Origin: RGIG3009 sp045595845
GTDB taxonomy: Bacteria > Bacillota > Clostridia > Oscillospirales > Acutalibacteraceae
Length of the DNA: 23,800 bases
Direction of reading: 5' to 3'
Assembly (NCBI GenBank): GCA_045595845.1
Contig: JAZOBF010000026.1
Coordinates: forward strand, 1 to 23,800
A model generated the notes under the pieces. It ran no database searches. It saw only the letters and a list, made by a program, of their open reading frames with translations, and was not told the origin of the DNA. The translations under genes and the position numbers were made by a program. Below, in pieces: positions 1 through 7,746 of the stretch; the stretch's first letter is position 1, and every line of letters begins with the position of its first letter.

Positions 1-747
1 GAGTTTACGCTTTCGGAGATGCCTGATACCTACAAAGAGGAATTTCAGGCAAACAAGGACTGGCTCCGTCTGGCGTTCCACGCCAAACAGGAATTTCCGG
101 ACTATCCGTATGTAAACGCCACCTACGAGGATGTCAAGGACAACTTCGAAACTATTAAGCGGGAAGTGGAACGGTTTGCAGGTCCCGGTTGCTATGCGGA
201 TGTTCTTTGCACGCACTGGCTCCCGTTGAGTAAAGAAGCTTGCCGTGCGTTGGTGGATTGCGGAATTCGCATGGTAACACCGTCGGTAGGTGACAAGTGG
301 GAGTTTACCGGCGACGAGAGTGTTCTGCCTTACGGTCACGCCGCCAGACTCAAGCAGAACAGACAGCCGGAAACGATGCTCTTTACGAGAAGGGGCAAAG
401 ATAAAAGAATCAGTGCGTCTATCTGCGGGTACAACCATGTATCTGATGAAGAATTCGCTCCTTGCAGATGGAAAAACTGTTCTGTTAAGGATAAGGAACT
501 CAATTTGCGTTACCGGCAGTTGGGCGGCGGACCTTGCCTTAACTTGAACACCTTGGAAGAAATCGAGGAAAGATTGAACGAACTCATTTCACAAGACCTT
601 GAATATATCGGCGTTGCCACGCATGAGCAGTATTTCTACGAGGATTACTTGGCGTATCAGCCCGATACTCCTGAAAAGGTGTATTTGATGAGCAAGATTT
701 TACACGATGCCGGTTACCGCTTTGTAACTGCAGACGAACTCAAGTAA
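1..747 (+). CDS. Polysaccharide-deacetylase-like protein, 5'-truncated
   Basis: The reading frame is open from base 1 (the residues before the first Met read EFTLSE), so this is the C-terminal part of a longer protein cut by the window edge; the ATG at 19 is internal. The visible 248 or so residues resemble C-terminal halves of uncharacterised proteins of the glycoside hydrolase/deacetylase superfamily. Features behind this are the FTLSEMPDTYKEEF and WLRLAFHAKQEFPDYPY region, a later THWLPLS stretch, and a terminal ATHEQYFYEDY segment followed by a predicted helix and the GYRFVTADELK end that is common in such domains. The metal-binding Asp/His residues of the N-terminal part cannot be checked. 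No signal peptide can be assessed. A role on sugar polymers would suit the alpha-galactosidase downstream, but the terminator between them argues against one operon. The family call is from memory of sequence style and is moderate. Confidence 0.6.
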   Translation, partial: EFTLSEMPDTYKEEFQANKDWLRLAFHAKQEFPDYPYVNATYEDVKDNFETIKREVERFAGPGCYADVLCTHWLPLSKEACRALVDCGIRMVTPSVGDKWEFTGDESVLPYGHAARLKQNRQPETMLFTRRGKDKRISASICGYNHVSDEEFAPCRWKNCSVKDKELNLRYRQLGGGPCLNLNTLEEIEERLNELISQDLEYIGVATHEQYFYEDYLAYQPDTPEKVYLMSKILHDAGYRFVTADELK

Positions 748-754
748 TTTCACC

Positions 755-796
755 ATATGACCTTTAAAGTCTTCAAACTTTAAAGGTCATATTTTT
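755..796 (+). terminator. Rho-independent terminator after the deacetylase-like gene
   Basis: A perfect 16-bp inverted repeat (755-770 with 777-792) closes a 6-nt loop (CTTCAA) and runs into TTTTT at 792-796. The stem is AT-rich but long. It sits 8 bases after the stop codon. Confidence 0.85.
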
Positions 797-823
797 ATGC
801 TTTGGATACGACAAAATTAAGGG

Positions 824-852
824 TAGACTTTCGAGTAATACAATGCTATACT
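824..852 (+). promoter_or_regulatory. Sigma-A type promoter with extended -10 for the alpha-galactosidase gene
   Basis: TAGACT (824-829) is followed by a 17-bp spacer and TATACT (847-852). A TG at 844-845 one base before the -10 hexamer makes it an extended -10. The expected start near 859 gives a leader of about 40 nt and lies downstream of the in-frame TTG at 802, which excludes that codon as start. No operator palindrome is obvious in the leader. Confidence 0.7.
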
Positions 853-900
853 TTGACTGTAAGATTCTCCGCAAATTCGGCGAACGGTAGGAGGTACCAC

Positions 901-3084
901 ATGATTATTTTTTCAAGCGAAACGAACACATTTTATCTGGAAACCGCTTGTTCCAGTTATATCATGCGTGTTTTACCAACCGGCATGTTGCACCATGTAT
1001 ATTACGGTGCCCGTATCGGGAGGGATGACTTAAGCGCGTATCATTTGTTTGATGAGCGGATACTTTGCCCTGCTGTTGAGGTGGGAAATGCCGTTTCTTC
1101 GCCCGCGTGTATTCCGCAGGAATATCCCTGTACCGGTCGAGGCGATTTTCGTGCTCCCGCCATCGTGGTTCAAACGGAAGACGGCAGACAAGTCAATGAA
1201 TTGCTTTATGTCAAACACCGCATCATTGACGGTAAACCGCGTTTGACGGGATTGCCGCAGTTGGAAGCGGATGAAACGGCGACACAAACCTTGGAGATTA
1301 CCTTGCGGGATGCGGTTGCGGGATTTGAGGTCGCGTTATATTACACGGTGTTTGAACAAGAGAATGTGATTGCTCGCCATTCGGTAATCGTTAACTGTTC
1401 GGATAAACCGATGCGGTTGCTTCGCGCCGCCAGTATCAGTATGGATATGTACGGTGCAGATGATTTTGACTTTTTGACGCTGGACGGCACATGGGCAAGA
1501 GAACGGGCGATTAACCGTCGGCCGTTGTGTTCCGGTACCGTGTTGGTCGAAAGCCGCCGCGGCGCTTCGAGCCATCAGCACAACCCCTTTGCGGCATTGC
1601 TTAAAAAGAATGCCGACGAACATTCCGGTGAAGTATATGGATGCGCGCTCGTATACAGCGGCAACCATCGCATCAGCGCGGAATGGGAGCCGTACAACAC
1701 CGTACGGTTTCAAGCGGGTATCTGTCCGGATACTTTCACCTGGAAATTGGAGGCAGGAGACTCCTTTACAACCCCCGAAGCGCTGTTGGTGTACAGTAAG
1801 CAGGGGTTAAACGGTATGTCACAGTCCTTCCACGCGGTGTGCCGCGGTTATTTGGGGAAATGTGCAGTTTCTGATTTGCATCGTCCCATTGTTATCAACA
1901 ACTGGGAAGCTATGTATTTTGATGTGAATGAAGAAAAAATGAAAGCCTTTATTCGCAATTGTGCCGGTCTCGGCATTGATACCGTGGTGATGGACGACGG
2001 TTGGTTCGGTTGTCGCAACGGCGAGAGCGGTTCGCTTGGCGATTGGGTTATCAACCCCGAAAAATTTCCCAACGGTCTTGAAGGCGTTATTGATACTTGT
2101 CACGAACACGGTATGCAGTTCGGTATTTGGCTGGAACCCGAAATGATTTCCCGCCAAAGTCACCTGTTTGAGCAGCATCCCGACTGGTGTATTCATGCGC
2201 CGGGACGCGAGCCTGTCGAGAGTCGGCATCAATTGATATTGGATATGAGCCGAAATGAAGTGGTGGACCATGTGTATAACACGGTTGCCGCCTTGCTTAG
2301 GAATTACGATATTTCGTATGTCAAATGGGATATGAACCGCAATATCACCGATAACGGGTCGGATTGGTTGGGTGCCGATCGGCAAGGCGAATTTGACCAT
2401 CGGTACATATTGGGTGTCTATGAGTTAATGCGCCGCTTAACGACGGCATTCCCGCATGTGTTTTTTGAGGGCTGCTCCGGCGGCGGGGGGCGTATTGATT
2501 TCGGTATTTTGTACTATATGCCGCAAATTTGGACCAGTGATGACAGCGATGCGATTGAACGCTTGAAAATCCAATACGGCACCTCGCTGGTGTATCCGCC
2601 GTCTGCCATGTCGGCACATGTATCCGCCTGCCCGAACCATCAAACGGGGCGTTCTGTTCCGTTCAAAACCAGGGGCGATGTGGCGCAGATGTTCAGCTTT
2701 GGATACGAAATGGATGTCGGATTGTTGTCCGAAGAGGAGAGACAGCAGATTTGCGAGCAAACCGCCCGTCATCGGGAATGGGAACCGCTTATCAATCAGG
2801 GCGTTTTCTATCGGTTGCGTGATCCGTTTCAGGAGAATTACTGCGCATGGCAGTTGGTGTCGGCTGACGGCAACCGTTGCGCGGTTATGTTGGCACAGCG
2901 CACCGCCGAGCCGGCTTGTTCAGGTATCTTCTTGCGTCTTTGCGGTTTGGAACCCGAGCGCCGCTATGAAGTGGTACAACTCGGAAAAGTGTATACCGGT
3001 GCCATGCTGATGAATGCGGGGATACCCGTGCTGATGATGGGGCAGGATTACGCCACCACCACCTTTGATGTCATTGCCGTATAA
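901..3084 (+). CDS. Alpha-galactosidase, glycoside hydrolase family 36
   Basis: The product should hydrolyse terminal alpha-1,6-galactose from raffinose-type oligosaccharides or galactomannan fragments, probably in the cytoplasm because no signal peptide is seen. The 727-residue length is close to the roughly 730 residues of bacterial GH36 enzymes. An N-terminal beta-sandwich region (about 1-330) precedes the TIM barrel. The barrel shows VMDDGWFG, WLEPEM, the nucleophile motif KWDMNR with D477, EGCSGGGGR, and the acid/base motif SDDSDA with D547; the 70-residue spacing fits the family. The start at 901 is chosen because TAGGAGGT lies at 888-895 and because the promoter lies between 802 and 901. 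The next gene begins 19 bases after the stop, so the two are probably co-transcribed. Sure of the family; natural substrate not determined. Confidence 0.95.
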   Translation: MIIFSSETNTFYLETACSSYIMRVLPTGMLHHVYYGARIGRDDLSAYHLFDERILCPAVEVGNAVSSPACIPQEYPCTGRGDFRAPAIVVQTEDGRQVNELLYVKHRIIDGKPRLTGLPQLEADETATQTLEITLRDAVAGFEVALYYTVFEQENVIARHSVIVNCSDKPMRLLRAASISMDMYGADDFDFLTLDGTWARERAINRRPLCSGTVLVESRRGASSHQHNPFAALLKKNADEHSGEVYGCALVYSGNHRISAEWEPYNTVRFQAGICPDTFTWKLEAGDSFTTPEALLVYSKQGLNGMSQSFHAVCRGYLGKCAVSDLHRPIVINNWEAMYFDVNEEKMKAFIRNCAGLGIDTVVMDDGWFGCRNGESGSLGDWVINPEKFPNGLEGVIDTCHEHGMQFGIWLEPEMISRQSHLFEQHPDWCIHAPGREPVESRHQLILDMSRNEVVDHVYNTVAALLRNYDISYVKWDMNRNITDNGSDWLGADRQGEFDHRYILGVYELMRRLTTAFPHVFFEGCSGGGGRIDFGILYYMPQIWTSDDSDAIERLKIQYGTSLVYPPSAMSAHVSACPNHQTGRSVPFKTRGDVAQMFSFGYEMDVGLLSEEERQQICEQTARHREWEPLINQGVFYRLRDPFQENYCAWQLVSADGNRCAVMLAQRTAEPACSGIFLRLCGLEPERRYEVVQLGKVYTGAMLMNAGIPVLMMGQDYATTTFDVIAV

Positions 3085-3103
3085 TGCGAAAGCGGGGAAA
3101 AAC

Positions 3104-5437
3104 ATGGCAAAACCGATACACGCGGTACTCTGCGGACTAAACTCCCAATATGTGCATTCGTCGCTGGCACCGTGGTGCCTGCTCAGCGGTGTGCGCGCGT
3201 ATGCCGATAGCGACACGGTTTGCGCAACGGTCGTAGAGGGAACGGTCAATGAGTCGCCCGACGCCGTGTTTGCCCGCCTTATGGAGAAAGCCCCGCAGGT
3301 TGTGGGATTCTCGTGCTATATCTGGAATATTGAAGCGGTGCTCCGGCTGACCGCCCGTTTAAAACGGGCGGTCCCGGGGCTCGTTGTCGTTTTGGGCGGT
3401 CCTGAGGTCGGGTATCGCGCGGGGGACTTGTTGCGAGCCGAGCCATCGGTCGATTATGTCATAGCGGGAGAGGGGGAACGCCCTTTTGCCATGCTGTTGA
3501 CGGCGCTCAGCCATCGGTTGCCCGTTACCGATATACCGGGGGTGTGTTATCGGGACGGGGATACGATTGTCGAGTCCGAACCGTATGTGACGGACGAATT
3601 GCCGCCGAGCCCGTACTGTTCGGAGTATTTTGATACGCTCGGCGGACGCATCGCGTATCTGGAAACCTCACGCGGTTGCCCGTTTTCGTGTGCGTTTTGC
3701 CTGTCCGGACGGTGCGGCGGTGTACGCTATTATCCTATGGAACGCGCCAAACGCGAGATTGTGTTGCTCGCTAACAGCGGCAGTAAAACCGCCAAGTTTG
3801 TCGACCGCACCTTTAATGCCGACCGCAAACGCGCGCTTGCGCTGATTCGGTTTATCCGTGAGCATTATGGCACGGATATTCCGTGCGATGTGTGTTTCCA
3901 CTTTGAAATGGCGGGGGATTTGTTGGATGAGGAAACGCTGACGGTTCTCTCGGAATCGCCTGCGGGCTTATTCCAAATCGAAATCGGTGTCCAATCGTTC
4001 CACGAACCGACGCTCTCGGCCGTTTCCCGCAAAACAGACTTACAAAAGCTGACACGCAATATCCGTCACTTGCTTGCTTGTCAGACCGTTCATGTACACA
4101 TTGACCTGATTGCGGGGCTCCCCAAAGAGGATATGAACATCTTTGAGGAGAGTTTCAACACGGCAAACGCGTTGTCGCCGCACATGTTGCAACTCGGTTT
4201 TTTAAAACTGTTGCACGGCGCACCGATGCGTGAACACCCCGCTTCCTATCCGTGTGACTATACTGCTCGCCCGCCGTACGAGGTTACGCGCACGCCGTGG
4301 ATGAGCGAAGAGGACCTGCAACGCTTGCACCGCATCGAGAGCGTGCTGGACCGCCTATATAACAGCGGCCGTTTCAGACGCACCTTGGCGTATTTGTCGG
4401 AAGCGACGGGGTACACCCCGTTTGCCCTGTTTGAACGGTTGAGTAACGGCTTACCACGCGAGCGGATGTCGCTTGATGCGTATACCGAGCGCGTGTATAC
4501 CGTGTGTTGCACCTTTGACGGCGTGGATGCCGAAATTTTACGCGGACACATGGCATGCGACCGTATTGCCACCAATCCGTCGGGGATTCTGCCCCCTTGT
4601 CTGCGAGCAAATGAGGCACAACGCAAGCGGCTCAAACGGCTCGCTGACACGGACGAGCGGTATCGTCGTCCGCCGTCTGTCAAGCGCGGTACGGCGTATG
4701 TGGACGGACGGTTGGTGTATGCCGATTACACCGCACCGCACCCCGTGACGAGGGAGTATCCGCTTTACGATTTTACCGAGGCATGCCTGACACGCAAAAC
4801 GCGGTTTTTGTTGTTTGATTTGGACGGTACCTTGACCGATCCCGCCCTTGGCATCACGCGCGCGGTACAGTACGCGTTGCGACATTTCGGGATTACCGAA
4901 ACCAATCGGGACAAGCTGTTGTCGTATATCGGGCCTCCGCTTCTCGATACCTTCAAAGGATACGGTTTGAGTGAGGACGAGGCGCGTGAAGCGCTGCGCG
5001 TGTATCGCGTATATTTTGCCGACATCGGGTTGTACGAAAACGAGGTATACGCGGGAATTCCTGAGCTTTTGCGCGATGCCGGGCGCGCGGGCTACCGCCT
5101 GATTATGGCGACCTCAAAGCCCGAAATGTATGCCTGTCGTCTGATGCAGCATTTCGGACTGAGCGCGTATTTTGCGTGCATTGCGGGCAGTGATATGGCG
5201 GAAACGCGTGCCGATAAAGCCTCCGTTATTCGCTATGCGTTACAGCGAGCGGGGGCAACGGACAGTACCGAAGCGGTCATGATCGGTGACCGCAAGTACG
5301 ATGTTGAGGGTGCGCGTGTGTTCGGTATGCCGTCGGTTGCCGTTACCTACGGTTACGGCAGTTTGGAGGAACTCAAAGCGGCGGGCGCCGACCACATCGT
5401 CAGCTCGGTACAGGCATTGCGCGACTTGTTATTATAA
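3104..5437 (+). CDS. B12-binding-type radical SAM protein (DUF4080) fused to a HAD phosphatase
   Basis: One 777-residue reading frame holds two proteins that are usually separate. Residues about 1-140 look like the B12-binding-like domain of these radical SAM proteins (GLNSQYVHSSLAPWCL, then VVLGGPEVGY), without a visible DxHxxG cobalamin motif. Residues about 185-400 are the radical SAM core, with C192-x3-C196-x2-C199 for the [4Fe-4S] cluster, KFVDRTFN, IEIGVQS and HIDLIAGLP. About 400-555 matches the DUF4080 tail. From about 565 a complete Gph-like HAD hydrolase begins: FDLDGTLTD with nucleophile D572 and acid/base D574, MATSKPE as motif II region, and GDRKYDVEGA with D729 and D733. No Met stands at the HAD start, so it is not an overlapping separate gene. 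The start at 3104 gives MAKPIHAVL after a weak CGGGGA site; the ATG at 3065 lies inside the upstream gene. Substrates of both halves are unknown. Confidence 0.9.
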   Translation: MAKPIHAVLCGLNSQYVHSSLAPWCLLSGVRAYADSDTVCATVVEGTVNESPDAVFARLMEKAPQVVGFSCYIWNIEAVLRLTARLKRAVPGLVVVLGGPEVGYRAGDLLRAEPSVDYVIAGEGERPFAMLLTALSHRLPVTDIPGVCYRDGDTIVESEPYVTDELPPSPYCSEYFDTLGGRIAYLETSRGCPFSCAFCLSGRCGGVRYYPMERAKREIVLLANSGSKTAKFVDRTFNADRKRALALIRFIREHYGTDIPCDVCFHFEMAGDLLDEETLTVLSESPAGLFQIEIGVQSFHEPTLSAVSRKTDLQKLTRNIRHLLACQTVHVHIDLIAGLPKEDMNIFEESFNTANALSPHMLQLGFLKLLHGAPMREHPASYPCDYTARPPYEVTRTPWMSEEDLQRLHRIESVLDRLYNSGRFRRTLAYLSEATGYTPFALFERLSNGLPRERMSLDAYTERVYTVCCTFDGVDAEILRGHMACDRIATNPSGILPPCLRANEAQRKRLKRLADTDERYRRPPSVKRGTAYVDGRLVYADYTAPHPVTREYPLYDFTEACLTRKTRFLLFDLDGTLTDPALGITRAVQYALRHFGITETNRDKLLSYIGPPLLDTFKGYGLSEDEAREALRVYRVYFADIGLYENEVYAGIPELLRDAGRAGYRLIMATSKPEMYACRLMQHFGLSAYFACIAGSDMAETRADKASVIRYALQRAGATDSTEAVMIGDRKYDVEGARVFGMPSVAVTYGYGSLEELKAAGADHIVSSVQALRDLLL

Positions 5438-5470
5438 AAAAAGCCGATGAGCATTACTCATCGGCTTTTT
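5438..5470. terminator. Bidirectional terminator shared by convergent genes
   Basis: A 14-bp perfect inverted repeat (5438-5451 with 5457-5470) with a 5-nt loop has A5 at the left and T5 at the right end, so it can terminate transcription from both sides. It begins directly after the stop codon of the radical SAM-HAD gene. The minus-strand membrane-protein gene places its stop codon (5456-5454) exactly in the loop. Confidence 0.92.
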
Positions 5471-6155
5471 GCTTTCGGTTGCGGAATGAAACGATGCGGT
5501 TATATAAGAAGATACCCAACAGGCTGACGGCACCCGTAATCAGAAACACCCAAACGGCACCGAGATAGGACTCTTGCTGAATGAGATTTCCGCCGACGGT
5601 AGAGGATACCAGCGAAGGAATACGCGCAATCAAGGATAAAATCAAAAATTCATGCAACTTGATGCGCGTCAGCCCCACGAAATAGGTGAGCAGATCTTTT
5701 GGCGTGCCGGGGATGAAAAAGAGAATAAAAATCAATCGCTTGAGTTTTTTCTCACTGTTAATAAAGCGAAGCGCATCGATTTTATCACGGCTGATAAACA
5801 GTTCCACCAACCGAATACCGAGTCGCTTGACCAGTACAAATACCAAAGAGGAAGCAACGGCGATTCCCGCCATGCACAACAGCGTGCCCTCTACCGCCCC
5901 AAAGGTGTACCCGATGCCGACCTCGACCAATTCACCGGGGATGAGGGACACGACCACCTGTAATACCTGAATGCCGAGTGCCACGAATCGCCCTGTCCAT
6001 CCGTAACTTTCGACAAAGGCTTTGAATTCTTCGGGTGACTTATCAAAGACGAGAAAGTGTTTGGTAAAAAAATAGGTCAGCCAGCCAAACAATGCCGCCA
6101 CGATTATGAGAGAACACAGCGCGATTACCCGCCGTCGTTTTTGCGTTTGTTCCAA
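5454..6155 (-). CDS. TVP38/TMEM64 (VTT/DedA-like) family membrane protein
   Basis: A 233-residue integral membrane protein of the VTT domain superfamily, members of which are linked to lipid scrambling or flipping and membrane homeostasis; the exact role here is unknown. A basic N-terminus (QKRRR) precedes a first hydrophobic segment. Then come a soluble stretch, the family-typical SLIPGELVEVGIGYTFGAVEG segment, a second hydrophobic region, FIPGTPKDLLTYFVGLT, and two more membrane segments before a basic C-terminus. The TTG at 6155-6153 is taken as start because AGAGGTGA lies 5 nt upstream and because the promoter -10 box (6187-6182) lies downstream of the in-frame ATG at 6194, so that ATG would not be in the transcript. 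An ATG-initiated 246-residue version is the alternative. Confidence 0.88.
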   Translation of the reverse strand: MEQTQKRRRVIALCSLIIVAALFGWLTYFFTKHFLVFDKSPEEFKAFVESYGWTGRFVALGIQVLQVVVSLIPGELVEVGIGYTFGAVEGTLLCMAGIAVASSLVFVLVKRLGIRLVELFISRDKIDALRFINSEKKLKRLIFILFFIPGTPKDLLTYFVGLTRIKLHEFLILSLIARIPSLVSSTVGGNLIQQESYLGAVWVFLITGAVSLLGIFLYNRIVSFRNRKQKADE

Positions 6156-6160
6156 TTTGG

Positions 6161-6168
6161 TCACCTCT
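6161..6168 (-). promoter_or_regulatory. Ribosome binding site that supports the TTG start of the VTT gene
   Basis: On the minus strand AGAGGTGA stands 5 nt before TTG (6155-6153). The upstream in-frame ATG at 6194 has no purine-rich site before it. Confidence 0.75.
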
Positions 6169-6181
6169 TTTCGATACCAAC

Positions 6182-6210
6182 AGTATACGGACATTTTTAG
6201 CGTAATTCAA
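6182..6210 (-). promoter_or_regulatory. Minus-strand sigma-A promoter of the VTT gene
   Basis: On the minus strand TTGAAT (6210-6205), a 17-bp spacer and TATACT (6187-6182) form a near-consensus promoter. The predicted transcription start is near 6175, about 20 nt before the TTG start codon. Confidence 0.8.
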
Positions 6211-6237
6211 TAAGAATTTGTTAAATCTTTAAAAAGC

Positions 6238-6266
6238 TTGAAGAAAATGAGAGGGTATGGTATACT
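6238..6266 (+). promoter_or_regulatory. Sigma-A promoter of the thyX operon
   Basis: TTGAAG (6238-6243), a 17-bp spacer and TATACT (6261-6266) form a near-consensus promoter. It diverges from the VTT promoter, with 27 bp between the two -35 boxes. Expected start is near 6273, which excludes the in-frame ATG at 6257 as start of thyX. Confidence 0.82.
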
Positions 6267-6304
6267 GTATCCGTATTGCTATTTTGCGAAAAGGAGTGGT
6301 TGCT

Positions 6305-7078
6305 ATGCATGTAACATTACTCGCGCACACACCTTCCCCCGAGCACACCATCGCTTCGGCGGCTCGGCTTTGTTATTCACCCTCTACCATCGACGGAATC
6401 CGTGAAGGGTTGACCGAGGAAAAGACGGCGGCTTTTGTCGATATGTTGGCGGAAATCGGTCACGAAAGTCCGATTGAGCACGCCACCTTTACTTTCGGTA
6501 TTGAGGGCGTATCGCGTTCACTGTTGGCGCAGATTACGCGCCATCGTATTGCCTCGTACAGCGTGCAAAGTCAGCGGTATGTCGCGGAAAAACAATTCGA
6601 CTATGTGTTACCGCCCGAAATCGCATCCATTCCCGAGGCCGAGGCCATCTACCGTCAGGCGATGGACGAAGATCAGCGCCATTATGAGGAATTGACGGCT
6701 TTGCTCAAAGCAAAACATCTGAACGCGTTTTTGGAAAACGGTATGGAACAGAAAGCGGCCGAGCGTGCGGCGGAAAAGAAAGCGATTGAAGATGCACGGT
6801 TCGTTTTACCGAATGCTTGTACCACCAAAATGATTGTCACCATGAACGCGCGCAGTCTTATCAACTTCTTTCATCACCGTTGTTGCAGTCGCGCACAGTG
6901 GGAGATTCGTGAACTTGCCGACCGCATGTTGGCACTGTGTTTGGAGGTTGCTCCGCACTTGTTTAAGAAAGCGGGACCGCCGTGTGTCAGCGGTGCCTGC
7001 CCCGAAGGGAAAATGAGTTGCGGCAAAGTACAGGAAATGCGTGAGCGGTACCGTCAGCTCAGAGAGGGGAATTCCTAA
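6305..7078 (+). CDS. thyX: Flavin-dependent thymidylate synthase ThyX
   Basis: ThyX makes dTMP from dUMP using methylene-tetrahydrofolate, FAD and NADPH, and replaces ThyA in many anaerobes. The 257-residue product carries the diagnostic ThyX motif RHR-x7-S at R79-H80-R81 to S89 (RHRIASYSVQS), followed by QRYV. Other family stretches are SPIEHATFTFGIEG, ARFVLPNA and NARSLINFFHHRC. The start at 6305 has AAGGAG 8 nt upstream (6291-6296). It is the first gene of a packed operon; its TAA overlaps the ATG of the thymidylate-kinase-like gene by one base (TAATG), so the two steps of dTDP formation are coupled. A closing Cys-rich patch (CVSGACPEGKMSC) is noted; its function is unclear. Confidence 0.97.
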   Translation: MHVTLLAHTPSPEHTIASAARLCYSPSTIDGIREGLTEEKTAAFVDMLAEIGHESPIEHATFTFGIEGVSRSLLAQITRHRIASYSVQSQRYVAEKQFDYVLPPEIASIPEAEAIYRQAMDEDQRHYEELTALLKAKHLNAFLENGMEQKAAERAAEKKAIEDARFVLPNACTTKMIVTMNARSLINFFHHRCCSRAQWEIRELADRMLALCLEVAPHLFKKAGPPCVSGACPEGKMSCGKVQEMRERYRQLREGNS

Positions 7079-7740
7079 TGGGGCGTTTGGTCGTGCTGGA
7101 CGGATTGGACGGTAGCGGAAAATCCACACAGCTTACGCGTCTGCAAGAGTATTTTGCCCAAAATAACATAGACTATCGTCACATCAGTTTTCCGGATTAT
7201 GAACAGCCGTCTTCTTCCTTGGTGAGTATGTACCTGCGCGGTGAATTCGGCGAGGCAGCGGATGCGGTAAATGCGTATGCGGCATCGTCGTTTTATGCCG
7301 TTGACCGCTATGCCAGTTATAAAAAATTCTGGCAGGAGGACTATGAAGCGGGACGCTTGATATTGGCGGCGCGCTATACCACCTCTAACGCCATTCATCA
7401 AATGGGGAAACTGCCTTACGCTCAGTGGGACGCCTACCTTGCGTGGCTTGAGGACTACGAATACGGCTTGCTCGGCTTACCGCGTCCGGATCGTGTCATT
7501 TTTCTGGATATGCCGTTGGATATTTCGCAACGGTTGCTCTCCCACCGCTATGAGGGAGACGAAGCCAAAAAAGATATTCATGAACGGGATTTGCGGTATT
7601 TGCAAACTTGCCGCGAAAGTGCCTTGTATGCGGCGCAAAAGATGGGGTGGGACATTGTTTCCTGCGGTGAAAACGGACAACCGTTGCCCGTTGAGCGTAT
7701 CAGCCAACAATTGATTGCTTTAGCAACCGAGGGGATGTAA
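7078..7740 (+). CDS. Thymidylate kinase-like protein with altered DR motif
   Basis: A 220-residue P-loop nucleotide kinase of the thymidylate kinase family, expected to phosphorylate dTMP to dTDP. The P-loop is GLDGSGKST (K15, S16, T17). FPDYEQPSS and AVDRYASYKKF follow, then ARYTTSNAIHQ at 98-108, and a lid/base region with RPDRVIFLDMP. In ordinary thymidylate kinases the ARY position reads DRY, DRF or DRH; here the Asp is Ala98, encoded by GCG, while Arg99 is kept. This may lower or change activity, so a deoxynucleoside kinase or a second thymidylate kinase elsewhere in the genome is possible. Translation is coupled to thyX through TAATG, with AGAGGGGA before the start. The position right after a dTMP-forming enzyme supports the thymidylate assignment. 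Confidence 0.85.
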   Translation: MGRLVVLDGLDGSGKSTQLTRLQEYFAQNNIDYRHISFPDYEQPSSSLVSMYLRGEFGEAADAVNAYAASSFYAVDRYASYKKFWQEDYEAGRLILAARYTTSNAIHQMGKLPYAQWDAYLAWLEDYEYGLLGLPRPDRVIFLDMPLDISQRLLSHRYEGDEAKKDIHERDLRYLQTCRESALYAAQKMGWDIVSCGENGQPLPVERISQQLIALATEGM

Positions 7741-7746
7741 TCGTTT

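Noticed and set aside
802..900. Longer alpha-galactosidase start (TTG at 802)
   Set aside because: The promoter -10 box is at 847-852 and a good AGGAGG site lies before 901.
1819..2400. 193-residue minus-strand frame in the alpha-galactosidase gene
   Set aside because: Shadow of a strongly conserved GH36 domain.
3065..3103. Longer start for the radical SAM-HAD gene at 3065
   Set aside because: It overlaps the end of the alpha-galactosidase gene, has no ribosome binding site, and the conserved family start begins soon after 3104.
6257..6304. Longer ThyX start at 6257
   Set aside because: This ATG overlaps the thyX promoter spacer and -10 box; 6305 has AAGGAG.
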